Origin: Pisolithus tinctorius
Lineage: Eukaryota > Basidiomycota > Agaricomycetes > Boletales > Pisolithaceae
Reading direction: 5' to 3'
Length of the DNA stretch: 64,000 bases
Assembly (NCBI GenBank): GCA_024663395.1
Contig: JANFAH010000001.1
Coordinates: 124,001 to 188,000, forward strand
A program made the translations under genes and the position numbers. The notes under the pieces were generated by a model. That model had not been told where the DNA came from and ran no database searches. It saw only the letters and a list, made by a program, of their open reading frames with translations. Below are positions 43,201-54,895 of this stretch, in pieces (within the stretch, counting starts at the first letter, position 1; each line of letters starts with the position of its first letter).

Positions 43201-44995
43201 TTATAGAGCGTTGCAGTAGGACAAGCTCCAGGGCGCCGTTCTGACATTGTGAACATGGTCATCATAAGTGATGACATGCCAGGGGTACAAGGAAATATGA
43301 GGTGCGTGTAGACGACTTACAAACTTGCACTATATCAATGAAAGATCAAAGTAGTTGGATGTCACACCCCAAGATCCAACACCTACAAATACCAGTCTCT
43401 CTCTCTCGATCCCGTCCTGACCTTGCCACACACGTGGAGCAACAATAAGCGGACGATAAACACGACGAATTCGAATTTGACTGCAAGTTAGAAAAGTATA
43501 CCTACTGAGATATGGTAATGGAAAAGGCATTAGCAACATACCTGTAGTGCAGTCGTGTTCGCTGATGAGCCAGAACGTATGGGAAAAAACGGATTGCATA
43601 TTGGCTGCCGAGACAATGCATATGTCTTGGTGCACGTGTATAAGACAGGTGTGTGCGCGAGAACAACGATGTATAGTGCATCGATGCTTTCAATGCACAC
43701 GTAGAAGGTGTAGAAGAAGGCGGCATTGCAGGGTCTATTGATAAAATAATAATAATTCGTATAGATTCACGACCTACTTTAACATCGTGCTGTCCAAATA
43801 AGAATAATGGCTGTGGTGCTGCCATCTGCCGACCTGGCCAACGCTACCGCATCAGGTGCCGATCGGATCACGTTCTTGTGGGGATTTGATGCGAAAAAAG
43901 CTCTCGAAAAGGGTGAGTCCAAATGTTGCTTCCATGTTGGTGTTTAACGTAGAGAATACCAGTATTTCCAGTGGGTTCCCAGTAAAAACACTCAGCGCTT
44001 GTGCGGCGCTCGAGCTAAAGCTTGAACTCAATAGACAGCGTTAGAGAACACATGCCCGTGGTTTAGCCAGAGGTGACCCAGAGCATCTGGGTGGTTCTAC
44101 CGTAGAAGGGGACGGAAGATCCAACCTCTCCCACCAGCATTGTCAACGTCAATACAACATCACACCACTCTGCAAGGAAAGTACAAGCGATGGAAAACTA
44201 AACGAACCCAAGAAATTGCCAGAGACATACCTGAAAAATTTCGCGGGTAGAAGAGCCTGTTAGCCGACACATAGCTTGGCCACGAAGTTAGGTGATCCTT
44301 CATGCCTCGATAGCTCCGCTGTCTAAGGCCAGGTTGGTGCTCGGAAGGAGCTTGGGGATCGCTAGAGACGCGATGGATATTCGGTGCTATCCCGGTGCCA
44401 TTGGGTGATCATCGTCGAAAGATAGGATTAGGACTCTTCACCGTCGGGACAAAGTGGTATCGAACGTAGCCGGTAATGAACATTGAAGCTGTCTTCCCGT
44501 AATAGTCCAGTGCTTGTACATACAGTAGTAGGGGAAACCTACAAGGTACTTTCAGCATTCGTTAATTTTACCATCCTGTATACAAACGTTTGCGGGAAAT
44601 CCGGCACAGTTGTCGGTGGGGTGTCGAGACTAAGTCGTAATTCGCGGATTGAGCAGTGTATGAGACAAAAAGGAGCAAACCTAGACAATATGGATGCCAA
44701 TTTGCGACACTATTAGTTGGGTTGGATCCGTGGCTTGCGACAGAATGATCCATTATGTATCATGCATCATGTGATACACTCCAAGCGTGAACGTTTGAAT
44801 GCCCGCGACGAGACTGAGAGCCATGTCGAGGAATTCATCATCCAATATTGATGATGCGGGAGAGGGGGGGGGGGAGATCTGGTTTACTCGGTTTGACCAG
44901 CGCCACTCGACAGTGGGTTTTGCATACCAATGATAGCGTCGTTGTAAAAGGATATCGATAAAATGCTTGCATGAATTTACGATCTGCCTTCAAAA

Positions 44996-46398
44996 TCACG
45001 CTCTTTTTCGAGCGAGGATCATATCTACACCCCACTCAACCTCGACCTCCGCATCCGGCTCGACCATATCATACTCCTCATTTTCAGTCCCACTCTGTTT
45101 ACCAGCAGCGCCGAGTGCCGCCTCTTTCCTCAAATTGTTCCAAAACCTCACCTCGACTGGTCCCTCGGGATTCGCTGCATCCTCTGGGTGCATTTCTCTA
45201 AACGCGTGTAGAGCGCTCCACGTTTCAAGGTATCCAAGTATATCCAACCACGTCATCGTCTTACGCATGAGAACCGGCAAGGTTTCAGAGGGTGGAAGTT
45301 CCGGGAAATATGAACCTGATCACCAGAAGACATGATAGGGGATGCGGAAAGGTGAGGCTCAGTTAATAGGTAATGAGAGAAGAAACAAACCTGTAAAATA
45401 TACCCTGTCCAATGGCTCGAACACTTCCGTCGCCCCAGTGGTAGCGTCGAGCATGGAGTTAGGCTCAGGAACATCCAAGAGATGCCTCCACAAGATGCTC
45501 CGACCAGGTTGTTGCCAATATCGTCCGATGGATGATGTCGTGTCATGGGATTCAGAATAGTGCAAAATAAGCGGAGTGAGATTAGGGTGGGCGGGAAAGC
45601 GGAATTCGGTGTAGACCTGTGCGCACGTTGTATTGTATTAGCTTGAGTCAACGGTAGTCGATGCCAGGAGGAGAACATACCCAAGCAGCAGCAGTCCCGC
45701 CTTTACGAAGTATCCTTGCGAGTTGGGGCCAAACCTTGGACCAATCAAACCAGTGACATGACTGGGCTACACGAAGCAACCACGACACGACGAGCATTGT
45801 TGAGTGGTAGATCGGAAAGCAAAAGGGGGATAAACAGGAGGAAAGAGAGGGAAACGAACCTGCAATGACGAGATCGACGCTTTCGTCTGCGATAAAATCG
45901 AGTGACTCAGCAGGGGACTGAATGAACCCGATCGTCTGTCCTGGGCTCTGAGGAGGCCGGGAACCGACGTCAGATACGTCATCGACTTGCTGCAGTTGGG
46001 GCTGACGCTTCTTCAGAGCTTCGCGTGCTGATCGAATCATGTTCTCGCTGGGATCGATCCCGAGGACATGTGTGAAGGGTGTGAGTTCGAATGTTGCCTG
46101 GCCTGTCCACGGATGACAGTGGTTAGCGATTAATGCATACAAGGAATCCGGTAGCACCCCAGTCAATTCCCCTACCCAGGGGATGGAAGAACGAACGAAA
46201 CGCACCCGTTCCACAACCCAAATCCACTGCCCGCCCCCACCTTGCGTCTGCGTTTGCATCCGTCTTCAGGGATTGCGAAGAGGGCCGATATCGATGGCGA
46301 TGGAAGTCGAAGATATAATTGTACAGGGAACGGGGGTACGTTGGGCGTGAGGAAGCGTAGGAGAGGGCGTCAAAGGTGGTTTTGCTGAAGGTGGCCAT
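44996..46398 (-). CDS. SAM-dependent methyltransferase, class I (TMT1-like)
   Basis: Five exons: 46398-46206, 46102-45860, 45766-45681, 45616-45391, 45315-44996; total 1068 nt, 355 residues, phases consistent and all introns GT-AG. N-terminus MATFSKTTFDALSYASSRPT; motif I VDLGCGTG at the end of exon 1; GIDPSENMI (acidic loop, motif II) in exon 2; VDLVIAG with AAQSCHWFDW spanning exons 2-3; LRKGGTAAAWVYTE after. This order fits the family of yeast Tmt1 (trans-aconitate methyltransferase) and Crg1. The substrate is unknown. The C-terminus ends EWGVDMILARKRA. Cytosolic, no signal peptide. It overlaps no neighbour, and its 3' flank carries a piece of duplicated SDR flank. Confidence 0.9.
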
Positions 46399-46690
46399 CG
46401 TTGGCGTGGGAGTCTGTCCTGTGCGTTCCCGGTGTTGGTATCACTATGGGCAGATGCGAACTGTCGGTGTCGTGGCGCACACGGTAGCTGTGAGAGCCAG
46501 CCGGCGATCATTTTGAAGCCGTTCCTGTTGACCGTGAGCCCATAAATCTTCGGAGTTCGCGGAGGGAGAAGCTGGTGGGCGAGTACTGTGGGCACAGCCA
46601 CCTGCAAATTTTCCGGAATAGACTGACATCCTTATGCCAACCTTCCCTAAGATGTACTTGCCATGCGTTCCACTCTATCGACAGATATAA

Positions 46691-47190
46691 TCACGGGTAT
46701 GTCGCCAACGCCTTGACGACCAATCCAGCGGACATATCCATACTCCTCTCATTTGTAACCAAATTTGTCATTTCCACCATCTGTCCTTCGCACTCAACAT
46801 AATGCAACATTGGGGAGTGTTTAAAGGTGAGAGACTGGCCTTTGAAGATGCTGGATTTGACGCCTCCGGGTGCGACATGCGTGTCTTTGATACCAAGAGG
46901 TTGGAGCTCCATCGAGAGCCCTTCAGCGATGCTGTGGAGTGCAACTTTAGAAGCGTAGAAAGGCGTGCCCCCGGGTGTGGTTCCGGCATCGTGGGCACTG
47001 TCGTCATCAGTAGTGATCTGCGAGTGGGACAGGGTTAGTGCGAAGTGCATGGAGACGACTTACACCATGCCAGCGACAAACCGATATTGACGATGAGACC
47101 TTTGCGCAGCCATAGCCGGTAAGGTGTGGAGCTCGAATACATTCCGGATTTCCTCAATTGTCCCTTCAACAGCTGGACCTGCAATGTGCA
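46691..47190 (-). pseudogene. Short-chain dehydrogenase fragment, decayed
   Basis: Minus strand: PAVEG, IRN, FELHT, then a GTAAGTC...GCAG intron-like stretch, then TPFYASKVALHSIAEGLSME with the YxxxK catalytic pair, APGGVKSSI and LTFKHSPMLHYVECEGQM. Closely parallels exons 3-4 of 51997-53140 but lacks the N-terminal nucleotide-binding exon and has frame breaks. Head-to-head with the methyltransferase gene. Bases 47191-47740 hold no gene, only a short GTC/GAC-rich simple stretch near 47290. Confidence 0.75.
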
Positions 47191-47749
47191 CACTATCCTA
47201 TTTTCCCAGCCATGCACACTTCCGTCTCATTGGCGACAAATGTCTACGAACTTCCAAACAAAAAGGAAAAAGGGAAGCAGAAAAAATAATAATACCGTCG
47301 TCGTCGCGACGGCGACCGGCCAAAAGTGTGGGTAATGTGAAGACCGATACAGCGCCGTCGAGTGGTGCAACAGATCATCATCTACTGTGAACGATTCTTG
47401 TTCGGAGTTGACTAGGACTAACGTAACTGAGGAGAAATGGCACGGACATTGCCTTGGGTAACACCTAATAGGGTGACATTACATGTACATAGAAGAATTC
47501 AGTCGTCGTCGGGTTTACAGGGTAACCATACACCAGAGGAGCGATCTCGTCATGTGGGGGAGCAAATGGCATACTGTAATGCAGTCCAGTCTCTCACGTA
47601 CAAGCCATCCACGCCTCGATCTTGGCTCGCAACATGAATAAATCGTTGAAGGTCAAGTGAGGACTTGATTCTTATGTGGCAGAACCAGGAGTTCCGCGGA
47701 AAACATCCGTCCCTCGCTTTCGTTTCAGCGCGTGTCTAGTGCTTTGTTA

Positions 47750-49140
47750 CACTGGGCGGCCAGTTCAGCCAGTTCTCTGAGTAATAACTGATACTTCGAG
47801 ACTCCATGTGCTGCGTCATCCATCATCCTGGATTGGTGAAAATGCGCTCAGTAATTGAGTCGTTACAGCGCGTGAGAATGCTCACCGTTGCACTGGATCC
47901 AGGCTATCATATAGGATATAATCAATCGCTTTCTTGAAAACCCACCCAATGCCGAAGAGATGCTAGTAAAAGTATTACGGACTTAGTTCTTGGTTGCAGA
48001 GAGAAACTTACACGGACTCGAGACTGACGCGTGTCCTCCACATCATCATCATTGATGAACCGATCAACAGCCTCCAAACCATGTCAGTTAGCATCAGATG
48101 GGAATTTACATGCTTCTCTTAGCACTTGCGCAGTTTCGGATGCGACTCCACGCCAACATGTTGGTAAGATCTAGTGTTCGCCTACCTTCAGCTAGCCAGC
48201 CAGCAATAACAGTGACCAGAAGTCACCTTTCCTGCAATATCTTCAACCGGTGTCCGCCTTTCACGCTCATCAATGGTCCCAGTAAGCATCTCTCGCCATT
48301 TCCTGATTTGCTCTACCTCCGAGAGAAATTCACGTCTGGAAAACATTATGGGTACATGACACTGAGTGAGTGGCATGGTATGCAGTTACCTATCAAACAC
48401 AGTGTCCGGACTGTGAAGGCTTGCAATCAGTGAGCAGTAGAGTTGAAGACGTGGTGTTGCCTTACCTACATTCCCACCCCCCGTATACAATAGCGACGAC
48501 TTGAAAAACCTTCACATCATGTAATGAACACCGCTTGCCTGAAGTTGCGAATAGGAATAGACTCACCTTAGCAGCGAAGGGTGCTGAGCTCAATTCCATC
48601 ACATTTTTCCACAATTTCGTCCGGCCAATATAGTTAGAGACAACCCGCGAGTCAGAGTCAACCTCCGACTCAAATTCAGGGTTTAGTCGGATGTCGAACG
48701 CCCAGTCATTAATCTCCGCTAAGAAAACAACCAATGTGTTGATACGGTGTGTCTGCACTATTACAGTCAGTTCTCCGCATTCAGACGTATCCTGAGCTGG
48801 GGCACTACCTGAAGGGCCTATATGTATTGATGAACACATCTCATTGTCACTACTCACCCTTATCCATTCTAGTATTGGATTCAGCATGGGTTTCCATCTC
48901 CACTATTGAGGGCAATTCGTTAAAGAATCCCATCCTCCCGATCTGGAGTATCCTGGTAGACGACGTGAGGCCACACAATCAATACGAACAAAGAGAAAAT
49001 GCATACAAAGTTGTTGAAATTACTGCCTCCAAATACGTCTACAAAGAATTCAGCAGCAGCCTCGACAGTAACCGTCTCGCCGAAATGCTTTGGCTCGTCC
49101 AACTTGTCCACCAGAAGAGATACTCACAAGCTGACAGATT
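47750..49140 (-). pseudogene. 3' exons of the HET gene, copy 2
   Basis: Exon blocks with GT-AG borders: VDKLDEPKHFGETVTVEAAA with EFFVDVFGGSNFNNF (49020-49120), RMGFFNELPSIVEMETHAES (48870-48930), GPSGSAPAQDTSECGELTVI to MELSSAPFAAK (48570-48820), VVAIVYGGWECR (48465-48500), REFLSEVEQIRKWREMLTG (48240-48350), and KYQLLLRELAELAAQCNKAL (47750-47800). This part is better preserved and more CpG-rich than its partner at 37.9-39.5 kb. It belongs to a pseudogene because the HET part upstream is broken. Confidence 0.55.
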
Positions 49141-49249
49141 GAAAAGGAGTTAATAAGAGACTTGCCCATCTAACTAGAACAGAGAAATTATCTCTATGTG
49201 TTAAGGTTCATTGATCTCAGCGTCAAAGAACATGTATTGATGTACTCAT

Positions 49250-51549
49250 AGGATTCTGAAAAGCACCCTCATAACCTCTCTATCTGAGTCCATTTGACGC
49301 CAAGCCAGGGGCATCATCACCGAGCATAAAGGAGTAGAGGTGTCGAGGGTCTGCCATGTTTCCGGATCTAATGTGCCACTGGACGGGAAGAAACGTCTCG
49401 GAACAAGGCGAAGGTAATCTGAGCAGCTTGTAATAGTTGTCACTAGGAGTCCACCTGCAAGACGGGAGGAAAATGCTCTCAGCAAAGAGACAAACCAATG
49501 GTTGGCGGGGAGTGACCAGCTGGTCACATTATACAGGGCAATGCGATCATCAAAGATCAAGTGTCTCGGATTGTCTTGCACTGGCATGACCACAATTCAA
49601 CTCTTCCCGATGCTGAGCCATGTATGACACGGACGTCATCCTCTACGGGATCAAGTGCAAGACCTGTAGCGAGTTCGATGATATCTCCGCCTTGGGGGGC
49701 GCTGCCATAGTCACCCAACTGTTGCAATTAGATATCACAGTACACGTAATAGATGCTGATCTCACCTTCAGTTCTGATTCCATCAGCGACAAGGGCATGT
49801 ATGAGGATTTTACCATTGAGCTACGCGTGAGGCAATTTGTGGCAGAGGCAATTCCGCTTCACACCAGGCACATGAGGAGCGTCCGCGAGCTGTGAAGATG
49901 TAACCACTAGGGAATAAGATATTTGGAGGTTCAACATAGAAGCACACCAACATCAGAAGCTACGTGGTCCTCGCGCGTACAATAACCAGAGCATTTGGCG
50001 ACATCGATTGTAACTGTGTAGCCCAGCGAGTGGTACGGGCTGATATGTGACGCTTCATGGACTACCCTTGCACCCTGAATAGATCGAATGTGTTGCATCA
50101 AATGCCATGGTTCCTCCACTCCTTGTTGAACAGTCTTTCGAAGGCCCCTGACCGAAGGAACGCCACCTTCTGCTGAAATTTTTCGGGGGACAAGATGGCG
50201 AATATCGAGCGTTCGCCCCCGCCGTAACTGAGCAGTACCAGAAAATGAATGTCATCCTTCCTACGGACATAAGCAATCGCAGCGAAGTCCTTGTGACTAG
50301 AGAAGGTGATCGAACGATCCTTCACTTCTACACCTTCGGGCAGGATATGGTCCCGGACAAAGCCATCGTGGCAAAGTGTTTGGTCATGTAGTTCAAAGGT
50401 GAATGTAGACGAATACATGGCTGCTTTATAAGGAAGAACGTGCTGCTTGAATTCCATCTTCTTGGAGCGCCTCGGAATGCCAAAATTTCTGAAATAGGTG
50501 GACTCGAAAAGTACTAGGCGTACAGTGATCCCCGTGAAGTTGGATAGCTCACAGCATGCCAACCTGACCTCGCAGATTGGTCCAAGGTTTCCAGCGGGCA
50601 ACCATATTTCAAGTCATTATTAGTAGTGAACGTCTGCAATCACTCGGCAGGATGCTTGCGGAGCTCTTCTTCAGGGATGTCTTTCCTGAAGATACTGATG
50701 AATGCACTGGGTGCCGATGAAACGATGCCTTGGCAATCACTGAAGCAGCTCGGGTCATCTGCCAAGAAGCTACCGGAACACCCGGACTTTCGTGTGTGGC
50801 CCCACGTAAAGATGCTCTGGTCGTTGGACGTGCGAATGATTTCAAGCTGCAAACGACGAAATGCATGTCTCCCCTCTCCGTACAGCATTGGCATGTGCAC
50901 GCCGAAGAGCCCCAACAGTGAATACGCTCGATCCTCCTCGCGTGTCGTTGTAGGGTCAGCAGCCCAAGACATAATCTGGGCTACGCTGGGACGTATTTGT
51001 TGCCAAGCCATTCCCACTCCTGATTAAAGAAATGGACATCCTTCGGCGCAACGAGCTCCTGAAGTGTCCAGCCTCGCGAAAACCACTTTGACATTGCCGT
51101 CGACTCTTCGTCATTCGTCCAAGGGTTGCCAGTGACATCATGTAGGGGTAACATCGCTCCACATTTTCGTACCACCGGCACATGGAGTTGATTGCTTTTG
51201 ATACCTCGGAGTCGCTCTTTCTATCGATGCAGCAAGTGTCGATCCACACCCACTCCAGACCACCTTTCTGTGCTTCTCTGCAGGTGTCGATTATCTTCTT
51301 GTACCTGGCACGCCCTCTGATTCCAGTCCTCTTCCCTTGGCTCATGGTCACGAACTGCTCGATCTCCTAGAACGACATTTCTTTCTCGCCCTGCTCCACC
51401 ACACCCCAGCAATGCAATAGAATGGCATATTCTTTTGCGGTGAGGGCGGGGCCATAAAACTCTCCGAAGATTTTGGTTGCAATGTCAACCTTCCCTTCGT
51501 CGATGCTCATCTCAATGTCGAGTATAGCAGCACCGTCAATAAGTCGCAT
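49250..51549 (-). pseudogene. HET-domain protein, copy 2, broken
   Basis: Paralogue of 39655-42043. ATG at 51549 (MRLIDGAAILDIE), TAG in place of a Lys/Glu codon near 51368, a 4-base deletion near 51150 after ERCYPY, loss of about 27 codons near 51000 (between EWEWLGNK and RPSVAQIMSW), a frame break near 50630, and further breaks near 49900-49560. Retained blocks: WIDTCCIDRKSDSEVSKAIN, FSRGWTLQELVAPK, RAYSLLGLFGVHMPMLYGEG. Intron positions equal those in copy 1. Clearly non-functional. Confidence 0.88.
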
Positions 51550-51996
51550 CGTGTAGCTATAACTGGAGAGTGAATCCATACTGCAAAGATCAAAATCTCG
51601 TACTCAACAAGTCTCGATGTGTGGTCGGGGTCCAAGACACGTGTTCTCATCACCTGAGGTGGTGTACGATGATTACGACCATCTTCTCACAATAGGCGCC
51701 TCCCGACACGCTTGTTGATTTCAGCAGGCCTAAGGGTAGGTTTTCGATCAACCAAGAAGTTAGGCGCATGAGACCTCGAGTGGGTGGGTGCAGAGTTGAT
51801 TAATATTGATCATGACGAAACTTTCTGATGAGTCTCTGCACAAATGGTTCGCAGGAGGTCTACGCAGGTTGGAGTCAACACCAACGCGAGACGGGTTGTT
51901 ATTCCGCAGAGCTGGCGGTGTTTGAAGAGAATTATCCGTCACGTGATACACCCCATATGAGATGATGCGTGAACGCCCACAGCAAGACTGCAAGCC
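51550..51996. other. Divergent promoter region between HET copy 2 and SDR
   Basis: About 450 bp without a gene. Carries a sequence shared with the flank of HET copy 1 (near 51640) and one shared with 44760-44860 (around GATGCGTGAACGCCC just before the SDR start). Confidence 0.5.
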
Positions 51997-53140
51997 ATGT
52001 CGAGCAATTCAACACCCAAGGTGGTCCTCGTGACGGGATGTACGACGGGGGGTATCGGATTTCATCTGTACGTCTGTGTCTAGGTTTTGTGTTGGCTTAT
52101 TCGGTTTGGCAATCGCCAAAATTTTTCTGCATTCTGGGTCTTGCGCTGGCGTTGTACTATATGGTCTAGTCGTTCCTACTAACTAACAAAAACTACTAGT
52201 TGCGAAGAATTTGCAGAAAAAGGATGCATGGTCTACGCCACATCTCGCAGGCTTGAGACTATGGAGGGTTTCCAACACGATACCATCCGCACGATGGCTT
52301 TGGACGTCACCAAGGAGGAGGATATTAGCGCCGTGGTGCAGAAGATATTAGAGGAACAGGGGAAGATAGATATCGTCGTGAATAATGCTGGTGCGTTAGC
52401 TATAGGTGCGTATGGTTATAGTTGTCTTTCGGTTTTCTGTTGGGTCATTGCACGTACGCTCGAAGAGTGGATAACTAATACGATATATGTGCCGTGTACC
52501 AGGCCCAGTTGCCGAGGCAACGATTGAGCAAATCCGAAACGCATTCGAACTCAACACCTTCGCCGCTCTCCGCGTAACCAACGCTATTGTGCCGTCTATG
52601 ATCAAACGACGTGAAGGTCTCATCATCAACGTTGGGTCTATCGCTGGTATAGTGTAAGTCTCTTTCCACGGTACACCGGATACTGGAGAGTTATGACCGA
52701 GGGCAATGATCCACGATACCAGCACGACGCCATGGAATACTCTGTACTGCGCTGCCAAAGCTGCGCTCCACAGCATTACCGAGGGCCTTGATATGGAGCT
52801 CAAACCGTTCGGTATAAAAGTGATGCTCGTCGTACCGGGCGGTGTCAAATCCAACATCTCTAAAAACCAAGCTCTCACGTTCAAGTTACCCCCGACCTCG
52901 CACTACGTCGAGTATGAAGACCGACTAATAGAGAGAATGAACCTGGCTGCGCATAAGGATAGTATGCCTACCGACGCGTTTGCCAGAGAGGTCGTGGCGA
53001 AGGCATTGGTATCGTGCCCGCCTCCGTATCTGTCCCTTGGGTGGAATACCTGGAAGGTATACATTTCGCAGTGGTTGCCGAGACAGTACGTCCTCGGACA
53101 GATGTATAAGGCGATGGTGTGGAAGAACAAATCAACGTGA
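51997..53140 (+). CDS. Short-chain dehydrogenase/reductase, AYR1-like
   Basis: Four exons: 51997-52067, 52200-52405, 52503-52653, 52723-53140; all introns GT-AG (first one 132 nt with CTAAC branch-point-like sequence) and frame kept throughout. N-terminal cofactor loop TGCTTGGIG, NNAG, INVGSIAG (catalytic Ser) and YCAAK (Tyr/Lys pair). The extra Gly in TGCxxGGIG is typical of the NADPH-dependent 1-acyl-dihydroxyacetone-phosphate reductase (Ayr1) group, so a role in lipid metabolism at the ER or lipid droplet is plausible but unproven. A C-terminal hydrophobic patch is weak. At least four decayed fragments of this gene lie nearby. Confidence 0.9.
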
Positions 53141-53593
53141 TGTGTTGATGCTCGACGAGGGCTTCGTGGGTCACAGGGGGCCTGGTAGGTTTTGCAGGCG
53201 AGTGATAGCATCGTCGTAAATAGGATATCGATGAGAAATTCTTGTACGAATCCACGACCTACCTTCAATATCACACTTTTTCGAGAGACTCGATCTTGAC
53301 CGTATCATACTCATTTTTCGCCACCGGGCGTGATCAAGCGTAATCTCAGTGGTACAGATATTCGTATCTTCTCTTGTGATACGCAAGGGCTTCCTACACC
53401 CGAAATTGGAACATGGATACGATCACGAGGGTGCGAATACCCTGAATCTGCACTTGCTGTGTGGCCGTTTCGAGTCACCACATTATGATCTGCGATTTCC
53501 AAAAAGTGACCGTAGGTTCAACGGCGTTCCGCTTTGAAGTATTTATATAAAAGAGAAGAGATCGTAATACCTGCAGCCTAACGGCGAACCCCC
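53141..53593. other. Intergenic and promoter region
   Basis: The first 150 bp is SDR 3' flank that recurs at 43735, 44930 and 55215 (GGATATC, ATCCACGACCTAC). The last 250 bp recurs upstream of the decayed paralogue at 56830-57086 and holds a TATA-like TATATAA about 45 nt before the next ATG. Confidence 0.6.
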
Positions 53594-54895
53594 ATGTCTT
53601 ACCGCCTGAGAACGACAGCTCCCAGCTACCCGCCTCCTCCTAATGACAGTTTCCTCATGAAAGGCTTAGAAGGACCGGTTGAGACTCTTTCTCCCAGTCC
53701 AGCAGTCCGTTTTTCCAGTAGGGTACAGCTACGCAATGTCAAATCGATTGCTTCCTACTCGTGGATCAACGGAGCAACACCTAGCATTGCCGTTCCAGGT
53801 GAGCCCAGCTGGTAGGAGATCCCTCAATAGCGCTCACACATTAACGTATACTAGGATATCCACGAATATGGAAGAACACCACCGTTACGACCGTTCCTGC
53901 TGACTCTGGTTTCTGTTATTTCGATCACAATGCATTGTTCATGGGTCATCGTTCCCCTCTCATACCCATATTTGCTGCCGTCGACTCACTCCATGACGAC
54001 TTCCAGTACCGTGACCTAGATCTTATCACGGACAGGAATAGCTTGCGCAAATTGTTGCGTTGCATCGACCAACAGCATGACAAGACCTTCCGCATTGATC
54101 TCGACTTGCTAGGGAAGACATGTCTCCTTACACGCCGTGAAGAAACCCTCACGGATACTATCAAAGAATTCCACGGATTCGGCGTCGAGTACGAACGAGC
54201 CGCAACTAAACCACGTCGCGGTTCCGAAGAGGAGACGAGCCACCATCGCATCATTAGCTATGTAAGTCACCGCGAACCTGACCAGTCAACTCCGTCACTC
54301 AGCATACTGCTAGAATTTTTGGGGACTGAAAATATTGCTCCGTTTCGCGATTGATGCCTGTGCGGAGCCGGAGAGCGAGGATGATTCTTTCCTCGCCTCC
54401 TTCTCCTCACTGAGTATCGGGGCAAGAGGACCGTCCACACTCTCTGATGGCCCAGCCTACTCCAGCCGTTTCGGAATGAAAGTAAAGCTGACTTCACCTC
54501 GCTCGGTCCTTCCTCAGTCAAGCGTAATCGAGATCAAGACTAGAGCGGCGCGTAGGGAAGTGGACTGGAAAGAAAGCTATCCCCAGTTATACCTGTCACA
54601 GACACCTTACTTGTACTTGGCGAGGTACACACGTGGCACATTTGGTCCAGTGGAGAAGGTTCATATTAATAGCCAGGAGATGGCTTCCCACGCTAGGGAG
54701 GCTGAAGCTGCGATGGCTAAATTGGAAGCACTTTTGAGTGCCCTTCTGAAGGCCGTACGAAAGTATGGTGAGGGAGTGCCACTAACCTTGGTGTATCGTG
54801 CAGGAAAGTTGCAGTTGTATAAGCGCAAAGAGGGGACTGGAGAGCCTTTCGGGAAGGACATTTCGAGCAAATTCCAACGTGCAGCTATTATCTAA
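53594..54895 (+). CDS. Conserved fungal protein of unknown function
   Basis: Three exons, 53594-53798, 53855-54261, 54314-54895; 397 residues, introns 56 and 52 nt, GT-AG. Blocks: FLMKGLEGPVETLSP, SIASYSWINGATPSIAVPG, RSPLIPIFAAVDSL, DLDLITDRNSLRKLLR, FRIDLDLLGKTCLLTRRE, SHHRIISY, WGLKILLRFAID, LPQSSVIEIKTRA and YPQLYLSQTPYLYLARY. From memory, members of this family in fungal databases often carry the label 'geranylgeranyl pyrophosphate synthetase', but I see no DDxxD prenyl-synthase motif, so that name is not supported. Function unknown. ATG context CCCCCATGTC; the paralogue at 57.1 kb starts at the same place. Confidence 0.85.

Noticed and set aside
43856..44044. 62-codon plus-strand ORF as a gene
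   Set aside because: Short, no family resemblance, no splice or promoter support.
47285..47320. GTC-rich simple stretch as a regulatory repeat
   Set aside because: Only a few triplets; too short and impure to call.
49250..51549. Functional HET gene, copy 2
   Set aside because: Nonsense codon, a 4-base deletion, loss of a conserved block and further frame breaks.
53594..54895. Prenyl (geranylgeranyl) diphosphate synthase
   Set aside because: No DDxxD or other prenyl-synthase motifs are visible; the name used for such proteins in some annotations appears unsupported.
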